Below, in pieces: positions 1-7,858 of a DNA stretch of 64,000 nucleotides. This stretch comes from Streptomyces caniferus. GTDB taxonomy: Bacteria > Actinomycetota > Actinomycetes > Streptomycetales > Streptomycetaceae. Both the position numbers and the translations under genes were made by a program. The notes beneath the pieces were generated by a model. That model ran no database searches, was not told where the DNA came from, and was given only the letters and a program-made list of their open reading frames with translations. The stretch covers positions 1,249,501 through 1,313,500 of the forward strand of contig NZ_BLIN01000005.1 in assembly GCF_009811555.1 (NCBI RefSeq). The letters run 5' to 3'. Position 1 is the first letter of the stretch. Every line of letters starts with the position of its first letter.

Positions 1-1
1 G

Positions 2-484
2 CACCCGGACGGCAGCGACTCGACCACGGGCGTGAACGACACCGGTGCCCGTGCCTCGACCGGCCAGCGGTTCGCGGTGGCGGGCCGGTCCGGTGACTGG
101 ACGGCGATCTGGTACCTCGGGCAGAAGGCGTGGTTCCGCAACCCGCACCACGCGCCGACGGCGGTGAACGCCGAGGGGATGATCGCCACGCCGAAGGCCG
201 GCCGGGAGGAGATCCCGGTCTACGGCCGCGCGTACCCGGAGAAGGAGGCCTACCCGGACGGGGTGCCGTACCAGACGGTCTCCGCCCTGCCGTACAAGCT
301 CGCCGCCGGCCAGAAGTACGCGGTCGGGGACCGGATGGCGGGCGACTACTTCTACGCGCCGACCTTCGATCTCTCCAAGCACGCGATCGTGCGCGGCGAG
401 GACGTCTACTACGAGATCCAGCTCGGGCACCGGGTCGGCTACGTGCGGGCGGCCGACGTCGATGTGCGCCGCTCGGGTTCCTAG
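2..484 (+). CDS. N-acetylmuramoyl-L-alanine amidase-like protein, C-terminal part (5' truncated)
   Basis: The frame is open from the left edge, so the N-terminus lies outside the window. The visible 160 or so residues are a secreted-type C-terminal region with many Tyr, Trp and Gly residues. It includes WYLGQKAWFRNP, the end of one SH3-like or cell-wall-associated module, and VYYEIQLGHRVGYVRAADV near the stop, the end of another. This arrangement is familiar from Streptomyces amidases, where the catalytic domain lies upstream. The catalytic part is not visible, so the enzyme class is inferred from the tail only. The gene ends just before a very strong hairpin and is convergent with the next gene. 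Confidence 0.55.
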   Translation, partial: HPDGSDSTTGVNDTGARASTGQRFAVAGRSGDWTAIWYLGQKAWFRNPHHAPTAVNAEGMIATPKAGREEIPVYGRAYPEKEAYPDGVPYQTVSALPYKLAAGQKYAVGDRMAGDYFYAPTFDLSKHAIVRGEDVYYEIQLGHRVGYVRAADVDVRRSGS

Positions 485-512
485 GCCCGCTCGCGCACCG
501 ATCGGGTGAGCG

Positions 513-554
513 CGTCGCGCCCGGTGGACGGACTTCCGTCCACCGGGCGCGACG
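513..554. terminator. Long perfect hairpin, bidirectional terminator
   Basis: Two perfectly complementary 20-base arms (513-532 and 535-554) flank a 2-base centre. The hairpin sits between two convergent stop codons (484 and 582), so it probably terminates both transcripts. No T-tract follows, which is usual for Streptomyces. Confidence 0.8.
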
Positions 555-581
555 GTGTCCGCTCCGGTGCCGCGCCGGGGC

Positions 582-1082
582 TCAGCCCTGCTGGAAGAGC
601 TCGGCCGGCAGCGGCTTGAGCAGCGCGTAGAGATCGTCGGTGATCGGCCGGTCCCAGCTGGCGATGGTGACCAGCACGCCGTCGCTGCGGTCGAACTGGG
701 CGCAGGAGATCCGGCTCTCCGAGCACTTGATGCGCTTGACGATCAGCAGGTTGTCCTCGTGCATCACGGGGGTGTCCTCGCTCTCGACGACCGTCACCGG
801 CTCGTCGTTGCCGAGCGCCGCGAGCAGCTGGGCCACCTCGAAGGGCACCTGGTCGTCCTCCAGCTCGCGCGCGGGGGACCCCTCCGGCAGGTTGCCGATG
901 ATCATCGCGGGGCCGCGGCCGCCGAACAGGTCGTAGCGGAGGAAGACGCCCTGGCAGCTCCCGTCGGGCGCGGGCAGCAGCCCGGCCCCGAGATTGCCCG
1001 GCCAGTCCCCGGGGTCCATGGCGAGGACGTCGAAGTCAGGCCCGGCGGGCGTGGCTGCGCTGCGGCGGCGGAGGAAGGACAT
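582..1082 (-). CDS. Conserved hypothetical protein, 166 aa
   Basis: This is a soluble protein with no signal peptide or membrane segment and no catalytic motif that I recognise. The start is placed at the ATG of MSFLRRRSAATPAGPDF. A longer open frame exists upstream, but it reads as Arg/Pro-rich non-coding sequence. The body is acidic with alternating hydrophobic strands (for example GVLVTIASWDRPITDDLYAL near the C-terminus). This looks like the uncharacterised single-domain proteins common in Streptomyces. No function is proposed. Confidence 0.7.
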   Translation of the reverse strand: MSFLRRRSAATPAGPDFDVLAMDPGDWPGNLGAGLLPAPDGSCQGVFLRYDLFGGRGPAMIIGNLPEGSPARELEDDQVPFEVAQLLAALGNDEPVTVVESEDTPVMHEDNLLIVKRIKCSESRISCAQFDRSDGVLVTIASWDRPITDDLYALLKPLPAELFQQG

Positions 1083-1179
1083 GCCGCCATCGTACGTGGC
1101 CCGGCCGGGCACGCGGCGCGGACGTCGGCGTGCGGGGCGTCCCGCGTACGGAGCCGCCGCCTCCTCTTGCCGGCGGTCG

Positions 1180-1575
1180 TTATGCCTGGTCGGCGAGTGC
1201 GCGCAGCCGGCGCAGCGCCTCGTCGGTCGCGTCATGCGGCACGAAGAGGTGATCGTGGTGGAAACCGGCGACGACATTGCAGCTGAGGCCGGCCTGGGCG
1301 AGTGCGGTGGCCACGGCGGCGGTCAGCCCGACCGCGTCCAGGGCGGAGTGCACCCGCAGGGTGATCCAGCCGGCGACGTAGTCGTACGCCAGGCCCGCAC
1401 GGTCGGCCTCCTCCTGAGGGACGACGAGGGTGCGGCCTTCGGGCTCGGCGACGGTGACCACCGGTGTCAGCCCGTCGGGGACCGCGCCGGGCACGGTCGT
1501 AAAGACAAAACGGCCCTCGTTCCGCTCGGGACGCATCCCGCTCAGCAGGGCCCGGAGATCGCGTTCGCCCGTCAT
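1180..1575 (-). CDS. ACT domain-containing protein
   Basis: This 131-residue protein looks like the small family with two ACT-like halves. The N-terminal half (about 1-60) carries VFTTVPG and PVVTVAEPEGRTLVVP. The C-terminal half (about 65-128) has WITLRVHSALDAVGLTAAVA followed by GLSCNVVAGFHHDHLFVP, a typical ACT strand-helix-strand. ACT domains usually bind amino acids and act as sensors, but no ligand can be assigned here. It lies 9 bases downstream of the CGNR regulator gene on the same strand, so the two may be co-transcribed. Confidence 0.75.
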   Translation of the reverse strand: MTGERDLRALLSGMRPERNEGRFVFTTVPGAVPDGLTPVVTVAEPEGRTLVVPQEEADRAGLAYDYVAGWITLRVHSALDAVGLTAAVATALAQAGLSCNVVAGFHHDHLFVPHDATDEALRRLRALADQA

Positions 1576-1584
1576 GCCGCCACC

Positions 1585-2193
1585 CTACGGGGCGTCGTCC
1601 TTCACTTCCCGGCGTCGCTCGTGGTGGCGGGCGACCCGGGCGCGATTGCCGCACGAGGGGGTGCACCACTCCTGGCGGGCGTGGTCCTTGACGAAATAGC
1701 GCACACAGCGTGGGGCGGGGCAGGCCCGCAGCAGCGCCCGGTCAGGACCGGTGAAGAAGTCCAGGGCGGCACGGGCCAGCGCGGCGACGATCCGGTCGGC
1801 GGAGGCCGGGGAGCCCGTCGGGTGGTGCCGCACGACGGGCGGCGCGCCGGGCTCCCAGCTGAGCCGGGGTGCCGTGGGGACCAGGGCCGCGGCGACGTTC
1901 AGCCTCCGGAGCGCCTCCTCCTCCGGGAGCAGCCGGTGGGCATCGGCGGAGCTGGGCGGGCCCGGCCGGACGGCGCGGGCGAACAGCGACCGGACCGCGG
2001 CCCGCAGCTCCCGCACGGCGGTGTGCAACGCCTCGTCCGGGAGGGCGGGGCCGGCCGCGCAGTCGAGCAGTGCTGACCGCTCGCGCACCCAGACCGCGAG
2101 CCCTTCCGGGCCGGCCAGGTCATCGGCGACGCCCCCGTGCCCGTCATGGCGGAGGGTGACGGCGAATTCGAGTGCGAGCCGTGTTGCGGTCAT
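1585..2193 (-). CDS. CGNR zinc-finger (ABATE domain) putative transcriptional regulator
   Basis: The product is 202 residues starting MTATRLALEF. The C-terminus has the diagnostic zinc finger, C-P-A-P-R-C, then KDHARQEWC, then CGNRARVARHHERR. The N-terminal part (about 1-140) is the ABATE-type ligand-sensing half, with the alternating helical pattern typical of the family. CGNR proteins are considered DNA-binding regulators, mostly in Actinobacteria. The gene is divergent from the pyridoxamine-oxidase-like gene, separated by only about 50 bases, so it may control that promoter and its own. This regulatory link is inference. Confidence 0.8.
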   Translation of the reverse strand: MTATRLALEFAVTLRHDGHGGVADDLAGPEGLAVWVRERSALLDCAAGPALPDEALHTAVRELRAAVRSLFARAVRPGPPSSADAHRLLPEEEALRRLNVAAALVPTAPRLSWEPGAPPVVRHHPTGSPASADRIVAALARAALDFFTGPDRALLRACPAPRCVRYFVKDHARQEWCTPSCGNRARVARHHERRREVKDDAP

Positions 2194-2242
2194 GCGGCTA
2201 ATGGTAACGTCGCCGCCAACCATTAACTACCTCAGGGGCGGT

Positions 2243-2896
2243 ATGGCTGACGTACGTCAACTACTGCGCGATATACCGGTGTTCACGGGGGACCTGCCCG
2301 CATTCGATCCGCTGGAGACACCCGACGACCCGGTGGAACTGTTCACCGCCTGGCTGCTCGGCGCCGTACGGGCCCAGGTGCCCGAGCCACATGCGATGAC
2401 GGTCTCCACCGCCGGCGCCGACGGCAATCCGTCGGCCCGGACACTGATCCTCAAGGACATCGACGCGGACGGCTGGCGATTCGCCGCACATCGCGACAGC
2501 ACCAAGGGGCGCGAGCTGGCGGACCGCCCGTACGCCGCCCTGACCTTCTACTGGCAGCCGCTCGCCCGCCAAGTGCGCGTCCGCGGCCCGGTGGTGCGGG
2601 AGAGCGCGGAGCGCGCGGCCGCGGACTTCCTCGCCCGCAGCCCCGGCGCTCGGGCCGAGGCGCTGCTCGGGCGGCAGAGCCGTCCCCTGGGCGACCTGGC
2701 CGAACGGGACGCGGCGGTGACGGAGTCGGCGGCCCGTCTCGCCCGCGAACCCGGCCTGGTCGCGCCCGGATGGACGCTGCACACGGTGCGTGCCGAGTCG
2801 GTGGAGTTCTGGCAGGGCGACAAGGACCGCAAGCACACCCGGCTGGCCTACCACCGGGCCGACGGCGGATGGCGGAAGGAGCTCCTGTGGCCGTGA
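2243..2896 (+). CDS. Pyridoxamine 5'-phosphate oxidase family protein
   Basis: The 217-residue product fits the FMN-dependent PNPOx fold. RTLILKDIDADGWRFAAH and the following STKGREL correspond to the FMN-phosphate and substrate region. ALTFYWQPLARQVRVRGPV is the core strand pair. The C-terminus, KHTRLAYHRADGGWRKELLWP, resembles the PNPOx dimerisation region. In E. coli PdxH the enzyme oxidises pyridoxine or pyridoxamine phosphate to PLP. Actinobacterial paralogues often have other flavin or F420 reactions, so the exact substrate is uncertain. The start is the ATG after AGGGGCGGT. The 3' end overlaps the next gene by 10 bases. Confidence 0.75.
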   Translation: MADVRQLLRDIPVFTGDLPAFDPLETPDDPVELFTAWLLGAVRAQVPEPHAMTVSTAGADGNPSARTLILKDIDADGWRFAAHRDSTKGRELADRPYAALTFYWQPLARQVRVRGPVVRESAERAAADFLARSPGARAEALLGRQSRPLGDLAERDAAVTESAARLAREPGLVAPGWTLHTVRAESVEFWQGDKDRKHTRLAYHRADGGWRKELLWP

Positions 2897-3621
2897 CCGG
2901 TGCGCACACGCTGCCGGCCGAGGCGGTACGGGCCGCGGTCGAGGCGAGTCAGGAGCGGCTCCGTACCCTGCTGCCCGCGCTGACCGACGACGGCGTGCGG
3001 GAGGCGAGCGAACTGCCCGGCTGGACCCGCGCCCATGTCCTCTCGCATATCGAGGGCGTCGCGCTGGCCCTGGCCCGGCAGGCCCGCTACGCGCTGCGCG
3101 GCGAGCTGATCGAGCCGTACGACGGCGGGCGTCCGGCGCGCGCCGCCGCGATCGAGGCCGGTGCGGTGCGCGCGGCGGCGGCGCTCGGGGACGCGGTTCG
3201 GGCCGCCCTGGCCGAGGCCTCCGCGGCCTGGGCGGCGGTCGGTCCGGCCGACTGGGCGCGGCCGGTGAAGCATCGCGACAGCGATCTGCGTGCCGCGTTG
3301 CTGTGCTGGTGGCGGGAGTTGGAGATCCATACGGCGGACGCCCGGATCGGCCACGGTCCGCGGGACTGGCCGCGGGAGCTCTGCCACCACCTCCTGGAGC
3401 ATCTGGCACCCCGCGCCCCCGAGGATCTGCACCTCGTCCTGACGGCGACGGACGACGCCCTCACACGGCGGTACGGCGACGGCGACGCGCCGACGGTCAC
3501 CGTCGGCGGCCCGCTCACCGACCTCGCGGCGTGGCTGGCCGGCCGCACTCCGCACCACCCGCTCGACTGCCGCCGGTCGGGGAGGACCGTTCCCCCGCCC
3601 GAGCTGCTCGACTGGCCGTAG
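2887..3621 (+). CDS. Maleylpyruvate isomerase / mycothiol-dependent (DinB-like) family protein
   Basis: The GTG start is chosen because AAGGAG lies about 6 bases upstream, inside the end of the preceding gene. The longer upstream frame lacks such a site. The 244-residue protein has the four-helix-bundle signature of MDMPI enzymes: LPGWTRAHVLSHIEGVALAL (about 40-60) and CWWRELEIHTADARIGHGP (about 140-160). The His residues in HVLSH and EIH are the expected metal ligands. Family members use mycothiol, the actinobacterial thiol. The substrate here is unknown. Translational coupling to the PNPOx-like gene suggests joint expression. Confidence 0.75.
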   Translation: MAVTGAHTLPAEAVRAAVEASQERLRTLLPALTDDGVREASELPGWTRAHVLSHIEGVALALARQARYALRGELIEPYDGGRPARAAAIEAGAVRAAAALGDAVRAALAEASAAWAAVGPADWARPVKHRDSDLRAALLCWWRELEIHTADARIGHGPRDWPRELCHHLLEHLAPRAPEDLHLVLTATDDALTRRYGDGDAPTVTVGGPLTDLAAWLAGRTPHHPLDCRRSGRTVPPPELLDWP

Positions 3622-3662
3622 CCGCCCCCGGGCACCGCCTTCGGAAGGACGACCACGCCCCC

Positions 3663-4403
3663 ATGTCCCGTCCCCGCTCCGCCACCCCTCCCGTCCTCAA
3701 CCTCTGGAAGGCGGGCCTGGGTTCGGTGCCCGCCGAGGTCTGGCGGCACGAGGACTGGGAGGTGCTGATCCTCGCCGACAACGCCCTCACCGAGGTTCCG
3801 GCGGCGCTCGGCCGGCTGCGTGCGCTGCACACCCTCGACCTCGGGCACAACGCGCTGACCGCGGTCCCCGACGAGATCGGCGACCTCGCCGGACTCACCC
3901 GCTTCCTCTACCTGCACGACAACCGGCTCACCACCCTGCCGGACGCGCTGGGCAACCTGGACCGGCTCGGCTACCTCAACGTCGGCGAGAATCCGCTCGG
4001 CGAGCTGCCGGCGGCGCTCGGCCGGATGACCGGACTGATCGAACTCCATGCACAGCGCGCGGAGTTGACCTCGCTCCCCGAGACACTGGGGCAACTCGGC
4101 CGCCTTCGGGAACTGTGGCTGGGCGGCAATGCGCTCACGGAACTGCCCGGAAGCGTCTCGGCGCTGCACGAGCTGAGGGTGCTGGAGCTCCGGGACAACG
4201 CCCTGCCCGGCGTCCCCGACGCGCTGCACGCGCTGCCGCTGCTGCGCCGGGTGGACCTGCGCGGAAACCGGATCGCGACGCTGCCGCCATGGATCGCGCG
4301 GCTGCCGGCGCTGGAGAAACTGGATCTGCGCTGGAACGCCGTCGACGACGGAGCGGAAACGGTGCTGGCGCTCCGGCGGCGGGGGTGTGTGGTGCTCACC
4401 TGA
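3663..4403 (+). CDS. Leucine-rich-repeat protein
   Basis: The 246-residue product is built almost entirely of about nine 23-residue LRR units of the form LxxLxLxxNxLxxLPxxLGxL (for example LHTLDLGHNALTAVPDEIGD and LRELWLGGNALTELP). There is no signal peptide, LPXTG anchor, kinase or other domain, so it is probably a free cytoplasmic binding scaffold. The repeats resemble the plant/Ras-type LRR class rather than internalin repeats. The ligand is unknown. It follows the mycothiol-enzyme gene by about 40 bases on the same strand and is convergent with the exporter gene. Confidence 0.85.
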   Translation: MSRPRSATPPVLNLWKAGLGSVPAEVWRHEDWEVLILADNALTEVPAALGRLRALHTLDLGHNALTAVPDEIGDLAGLTRFLYLHDNRLTTLPDALGNLDRLGYLNVGENPLGELPAALGRMTGLIELHAQRAELTSLPETLGQLGRLRELWLGGNALTELPGSVSALHELRVLELRDNALPGVPDALHALPLLRRVDLRGNRIATLPPWIARLPALEKLDLRWNAVDDGAETVLALRRRGCVVLT

Positions 4404-4449
4404 CGCTCGCGCTGTGGTTGGTGGGGCGGTGGGTTGGTGGGCCGGTGGG

Positions 4450-5757
4450 TCAGCCGGCACTGCCGGGCGGGCCGGCCATCGCCGTTTCCGTTGCGCTTGC
4501 CGATGCCGTTGCCGTTGCCGTTGCCACGGCGGTATCCGGTCGCGGGTCCGCCGTGACCGCACGGTCGCGCTCCGCCCACCGCACGGCGGGCCCCATCGCG
4601 AACCCGGCCGCGAGGAAGACGCCGCCCAGCACCAGCCAGCCCGGTACACCCCAGGTCACCAGCAGGGCGGTGAGCAGCAGCGGTCCGAGGGTGCGGGCCA
4701 CGGGCACGCCGGTGCCGAAGAAGCCCTGGTACTGGCCGACTTGGTGTGCGGGGGCCAGGGCGAAGCTGATCTGCCACGAGCCGGCGGACTGCTGCATCTC
4801 GGCGATGACCTGGAGCACCGCGCCCACGACGAGCGCCGTGCCCGCCGTCCAGGCCGAACCGGCGGCGGACAGGGCGAAGGCCGCGCACGAGGCGAGCATG
4901 ATCAGGCACGAGCGCCGGACGGCGCGCGCGGCCGTGCGCGGCCCGGTGACGCCTGCGGCCATCCTGACCTGGAACGCCATCACTCCCAGGGTGTTGAGGA
5001 CGAACAGCGCCGAGACCATCCAACTCGGCGCGTCCGTGCGCGAGATGATCCACAGCGGGACCGCCAGGCTGAGCAGCGGCATTCGCAGCAGCAGTACCGC
5101 GTTGAGCAGCGTGACGAGCGCGTAGGGGCGGTCGCGGAGCACCGCGAGGCGGGGTGTGCCGCCGGCGCCGGCCGGTACGGGCGGAACTCCGGGAAGCCGG
5201 AGCAGCACCAGCGCGCAGAGCATGAAGCTCGCCCCGTCCAGCGCGAAGACCGAGAGATAGGCCTCGCGGGTGTCGTACTGCAGCGCCAGCCCGCCGAGGG
5301 CGGCACCGACGGCCAGTCCCGCGTTGAGCGTGGACTGGAGATGGGCGAGGACGCGCGTGCGGGTTGTGGGCGTCACGAGTCCGGCGAGCAGCGCCTGCCG
5401 GGCCGCCGCCAGGCCGCACTGAGCGGTGGCGTACAGACACGCGGCCAGCAGGAACAGCCCGTAGGAGCGGATGAACAGGAAGGACAGGACCGCGGCACCG
5501 GTGGCCACGGCGAGCAGCACCGCCGTGCCGCGCGGCCCCCGGCGGTCGGCGAGCGCCCCCAGCGGCACCCCCGTCACCGAACCGACGGCCCACGCGAGCG
5601 TGAGGCCGAGCCCGATCTGGGTGGCGGAGAGGCCGATGACACGCGTGAAGTAGAGGGCCGAGCACACGTAGAACGCGCCATCACCAAGCGAGTTGCTCAG
5701 CTGGGCGGCGGCCAGAACGCGTGGCGCTCCGGGCGGCGGCAGGATCCGCATCGGCAC
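4450..5757 (-). CDS. MFS transporter (major facilitator superfamily)
   Basis: The 435-residue membrane protein has about 12 hydrophobic segments in two halves. The loop between TM2 and TM3, GVPLGALADRRGPRG, is the usual MFS signature. Domain content resembles enterobactin- or macrolide-type MFS exporters, but the substrate cannot be read. The C-terminal tail is an Ala/Thr/Ser low-complexity stretch (VATATATASASATETAMAGP) encoded by a degenerate hexamer repeat. This tail is probably recently expanded and not structurally important. Neighbours do not suggest a substrate. Confidence 0.85.
   Translation of the reverse strand: MPMRILPPPGAPRVLAAAQLSNSLGDGAFYVCSALYFTRVIGLSATQIGLGLTLAWAVGSVTGVPLGALADRRGPRGTAVLLAVATGAAVLSFLFIRSYGLFLLAACLYATAQCGLAAARQALLAGLVTPTTRTRVLAHLQSTLNAGLAVGAALGGLALQYDTREAYLSVFALDGASFMLCALVLLRLPGVPPVPAGAGGTPRLAVLRDRPYALVTLLNAVLLLRMPLLSLAVPLWIISRTDAPSWMVSALFVLNTLGVMAFQVRMAAGVTGPRTAARAVRRSCLIMLASCAAFALSAAGSAWTAGTALVVGAVLQVIAEMQQSAGSWQISFALAPAHQVGQYQGFFGTGVPVARTLGPLLLTALLVTWGVPGWLVLGGVFLAAGFAMGPAVRWAERDRAVTADPRPDTAVATATATASASATETAMAGPPGSAG
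4479..4526. repeat. Degenerate GCCGTT hexamer tract at the 3' end of the MFS gene
   Basis: Three and a half perfect GCCGTT units occur at 4505-4525, with degraded copies just to the left. The tract is in frame in the MFS gene (opposite strand) and encodes its Ala-Thr/Ser tail, so slippage would change only tail length. Confidence 0.75.
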
Positions 5758-6047
5758 AAGGCTCCCTGGTACGGCGGCCGGGCGGCCGTCCCTTCACTGA
5801 CGCGACGACGCTAGCCAGCCCACCCGGCGCGCGACCAGGGCCAATTCCCTCCCGCGACCGTGCGCCACTTCGCGACTCAAGGCCTTGGCCCACTGGCCGT
5901 CGCTGACGGCCCCGTCCCTGACCTCCGTCACAGGGAGCCCTTACGGGACAGGGCTCGGCAAATCCCCCTTGTTCACGATTGGTAGTGCAAAGGGGCGGCA
6001 TAGCTTGATGGGCATCCACCTGTACCGAGAAAGGCCTGGGGTGCCCC

Positions 6048-7595
6048 ATGCTTGTGTCCAGCCAGACCGTCGTTGTCGCGGCGCTGCTCACCTCCTCCGT
6101 TCTCGCCCCGGCAGCGGCGCCGATCGAGGCGGCCGCATTCCATGCGAACGGCATTTCCGGATCGGCGACGCCGGACCGTACCGGCCAGCGGGTCGCTCTG
6201 CAGCGGGCGTTGGACTCGGTGGTGGGAGCCGGTGTGCCCGGCGCGATCATCGAGGTGCGTGACGGGCGCGCTGAGTGGCGCGCGACCAGCGGTGTTGCGC
6301 GGCTGAGCGACGGGCGGCGGGTAAGGGCCGGCGACCGTTTCCGCGCGGGAAGCGTGACCAAGAGCTTTGTCGCGACGGTCGTCCTCCAGCTTGTCGCGGA
6401 GCGGCGGATCGGCCTTGACGATCCCATCGAGCAGCACCTCCCCGGACTGGTGCCGCCCGGGAGACATGGGGAGCACGTCACGGTACGGCAGTTGCTGAAC
6501 CACACCAGCGGGTTGCCGGACTACCTGGCCGATGTACTGCTGCAGAGACCTGATGCGATACGGGCCCTGAGGTCCGCCCGCTACACGCCGCGCGAGCTGG
6601 TGGCGATGGCCGTGGCAAAGGGCTGGAAGTTCGATCCCGGGACGCAGGGGGCCTGGGCGTACTCCAACACCAACTACGTCGTTCTGGGGCTCCTGGTGGA
6701 ACGCGTCGCCGGACACTCTCTCGGCCAGGAGATCGCTCGGCGCATCATCCGCCCTCTGCACCTCACCGACACCTCCTTCCCCTCATCCGCACAGCTGCCC
6801 GGTCCGCACATGGACGGCTATGAATGGCTGGACGGCCCCGCCGCCGACCCGGCCGATCTCACCGAGTACAGCCCTGCAATCCTCTGGAGCGCCGGAACGC
6901 TGATCTCGACCGTCCATGACCTGAACAGCTTCTTCCGTGAACTTGCAGAGGGGAAGCTGCTGCCCGCGCACCTGCTGCGGGAGATGCGCACCATGCGAGC
7001 CATGGGCAGCGACCGACCGGGGCGCTCCTACGGGCTGGGGCTGGAGGGCAACGTCAACTACTGCCATTGGCAAGGCCCGGTGTGGGGCCACAGCGGCAGT
7101 GTCGCCGGGTACAACACGTTCAGCTTCACCACGGCTGATGGCAGGCGACAGGTCACCCTCGCGCTCAGCAGGGACTTCACCAAGACTCCGGAGGCCGACG
7201 CCGCGGCCCGGCGGATCCTCACCACCACGCTCTGCGGCCCAGGCCACGGGAACGATCCTGGTGAGGTGCGCGCATTCCGCGGTTCCACGGATTTCCGTTA
7301 CGGTCCCGTGCGGATGCCACTGCAGTCAGCCTGCTTCCGCCGGCCGACGAGTGCCCTACGCACCCGCACCCGAGCACCCGCAGTGTCGATCACTCCGGCG
7401 CCGTACACACCTCGCGCACACGACGATGCGAACACTCTCGAGCCACGTCGCCGACCCTCCGGATCATTCCGGGACAACCCTCAGGTGAGATCGAATTCGC
7501 CCTCGCGGGCGTCGAGGACGAAGGCGCGCCACTCGGCGGGGGTGAAGATCAATGCCGGGAGCTCCGGGCTGCGGCGGTTGCGCATCGCGATGTAG
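6048..7595 (+). CDS. Secreted serine hydrolase / D-alanyl-D-alanine carboxypeptidase-like (beta-lactamase fold) with aberrant C-terminus
   Basis: The precursor has a hydrophobic signal (about 1-29, ending in the AAAPIEAAA region) and the three motifs of class C beta-lactamase/PBP4-type enzymes. These are S-V-T-K at about 102-105 (nucleophile Ser), Y-S-N at 205-207 and H-S-G at 348-350. Such enzymes act on peptidoglycan or related amides or esters outside the cell. A normal member would end near ILTTTLCGPG (about residue 400). This frame continues for some 115 more Arg/Pro/Thr-rich residues that resemble no domain and run 115 bases into the oppositely oriented DUF397 gene. I suspect a lost stop or a frameshift near 7240-7300. 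Confidence 0.8.
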   Translation: MLVSSQTVVVAALLTSSVLAPAAAPIEAAAFHANGISGSATPDRTGQRVALQRALDSVVGAGVPGAIIEVRDGRAEWRATSGVARLSDGRRVRAGDRFRAGSVTKSFVATVVLQLVAERRIGLDDPIEQHLPGLVPPGRHGEHVTVRQLLNHTSGLPDYLADVLLQRPDAIRALRSARYTPRELVAMAVAKGWKFDPGTQGAWAYSNTNYVVLGLLVERVAGHSLGQEIARRIIRPLHLTDTSFPSSAQLPGPHMDGYEWLDGPAADPADLTEYSPAILWSAGTLISTVHDLNSFFRELAEGKLLPAHLLREMRTMRAMGSDRPGRSYGLGLEGNVNYCHWQGPVWGHSGSVAGYNTFSFTTADGRRQVTLALSRDFTKTPEADAAARRILTTTLCGPGHGNDPGEVRAFRGSTDFRYGPVRMPLQSACFRRPTSALRTRTRAPAVSITPAPYTPRAHDDANTLEPRRRPSGSFRDNPQVRSNSPSRASRTKARHSAGVKINAGSSGLRRLRIAM

Positions 7596-7720
7596 CCCTC
7601 GACGAAGGCGATCTGGACGCCGCCCACGCCCTGGGTGCTCGACTGCCACTCGGCCTGCGTCAGGTCGAGATCGGGCCTGGGCCCGCCCACGAGGCGCTGC
7701 TCGGTGATGCTGTCGGTCAC
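7481..7720 (-). CDS. DUF397 domain-containing protein
   Basis: The 79-residue protein begins at a GTG preceded by GGGAGGAG eight bases away. It matches the DUF397 pattern (LTQAEWQSSTQGVGGVQIAFVE, then IAMRNRRSPELPALIFTPAEWRAFV). DUF397 proteins are abundant in Streptomyces and are normally paired with an XRE-type helix-turn-helix gene, as in the BldB/WhiJ-type systems. No such partner lies on either side, so this copy is an orphan. Its 3' end is overlapped by the extended reading frame of the convergent hydrolase. Confidence 0.85.
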   Translation of the reverse strand: MTDSITEQRLVGGPRPDLDLTQAEWQSSTQGVGGVQIAFVEGYIAMRNRRSPELPALIFTPAEWRAFVLDAREGEFDLT

Positions 7721-7821
7721 GTGTCCCGCTCCTCCCGGATCGTCGTCCGCGGTCAGCCTAGCCACTGCGCCGGGGGACGGACAGGGGACGTGGCGAGGCG
7801 GTGGAGTGCTGGTCGGAGAGG

Positions 7822-7844
7822 GGGCGCGCCGGGTCGGCGCGCCC
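7822..7844 (-). terminator. Hairpin terminator after the thiolase operon
   Basis: Nine-base perfect arms (GGGCGCGCC and its complement) enclose a 5-base loop about 15 bases beyond the thiolase stop codon. It probably ends the five-kilobase catabolic operon transcribed leftward. Confidence 0.75.
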
Positions 7845-7858
7845 GCCCCCGCGGGGTG

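Noticed and set aside
5758..6047. Possible promoter elements or small gene before the serine hydrolase
   Set aside because: TTGTTC and other short matches at 5968-6000 are too weak to call, and no conserved frame is visible.
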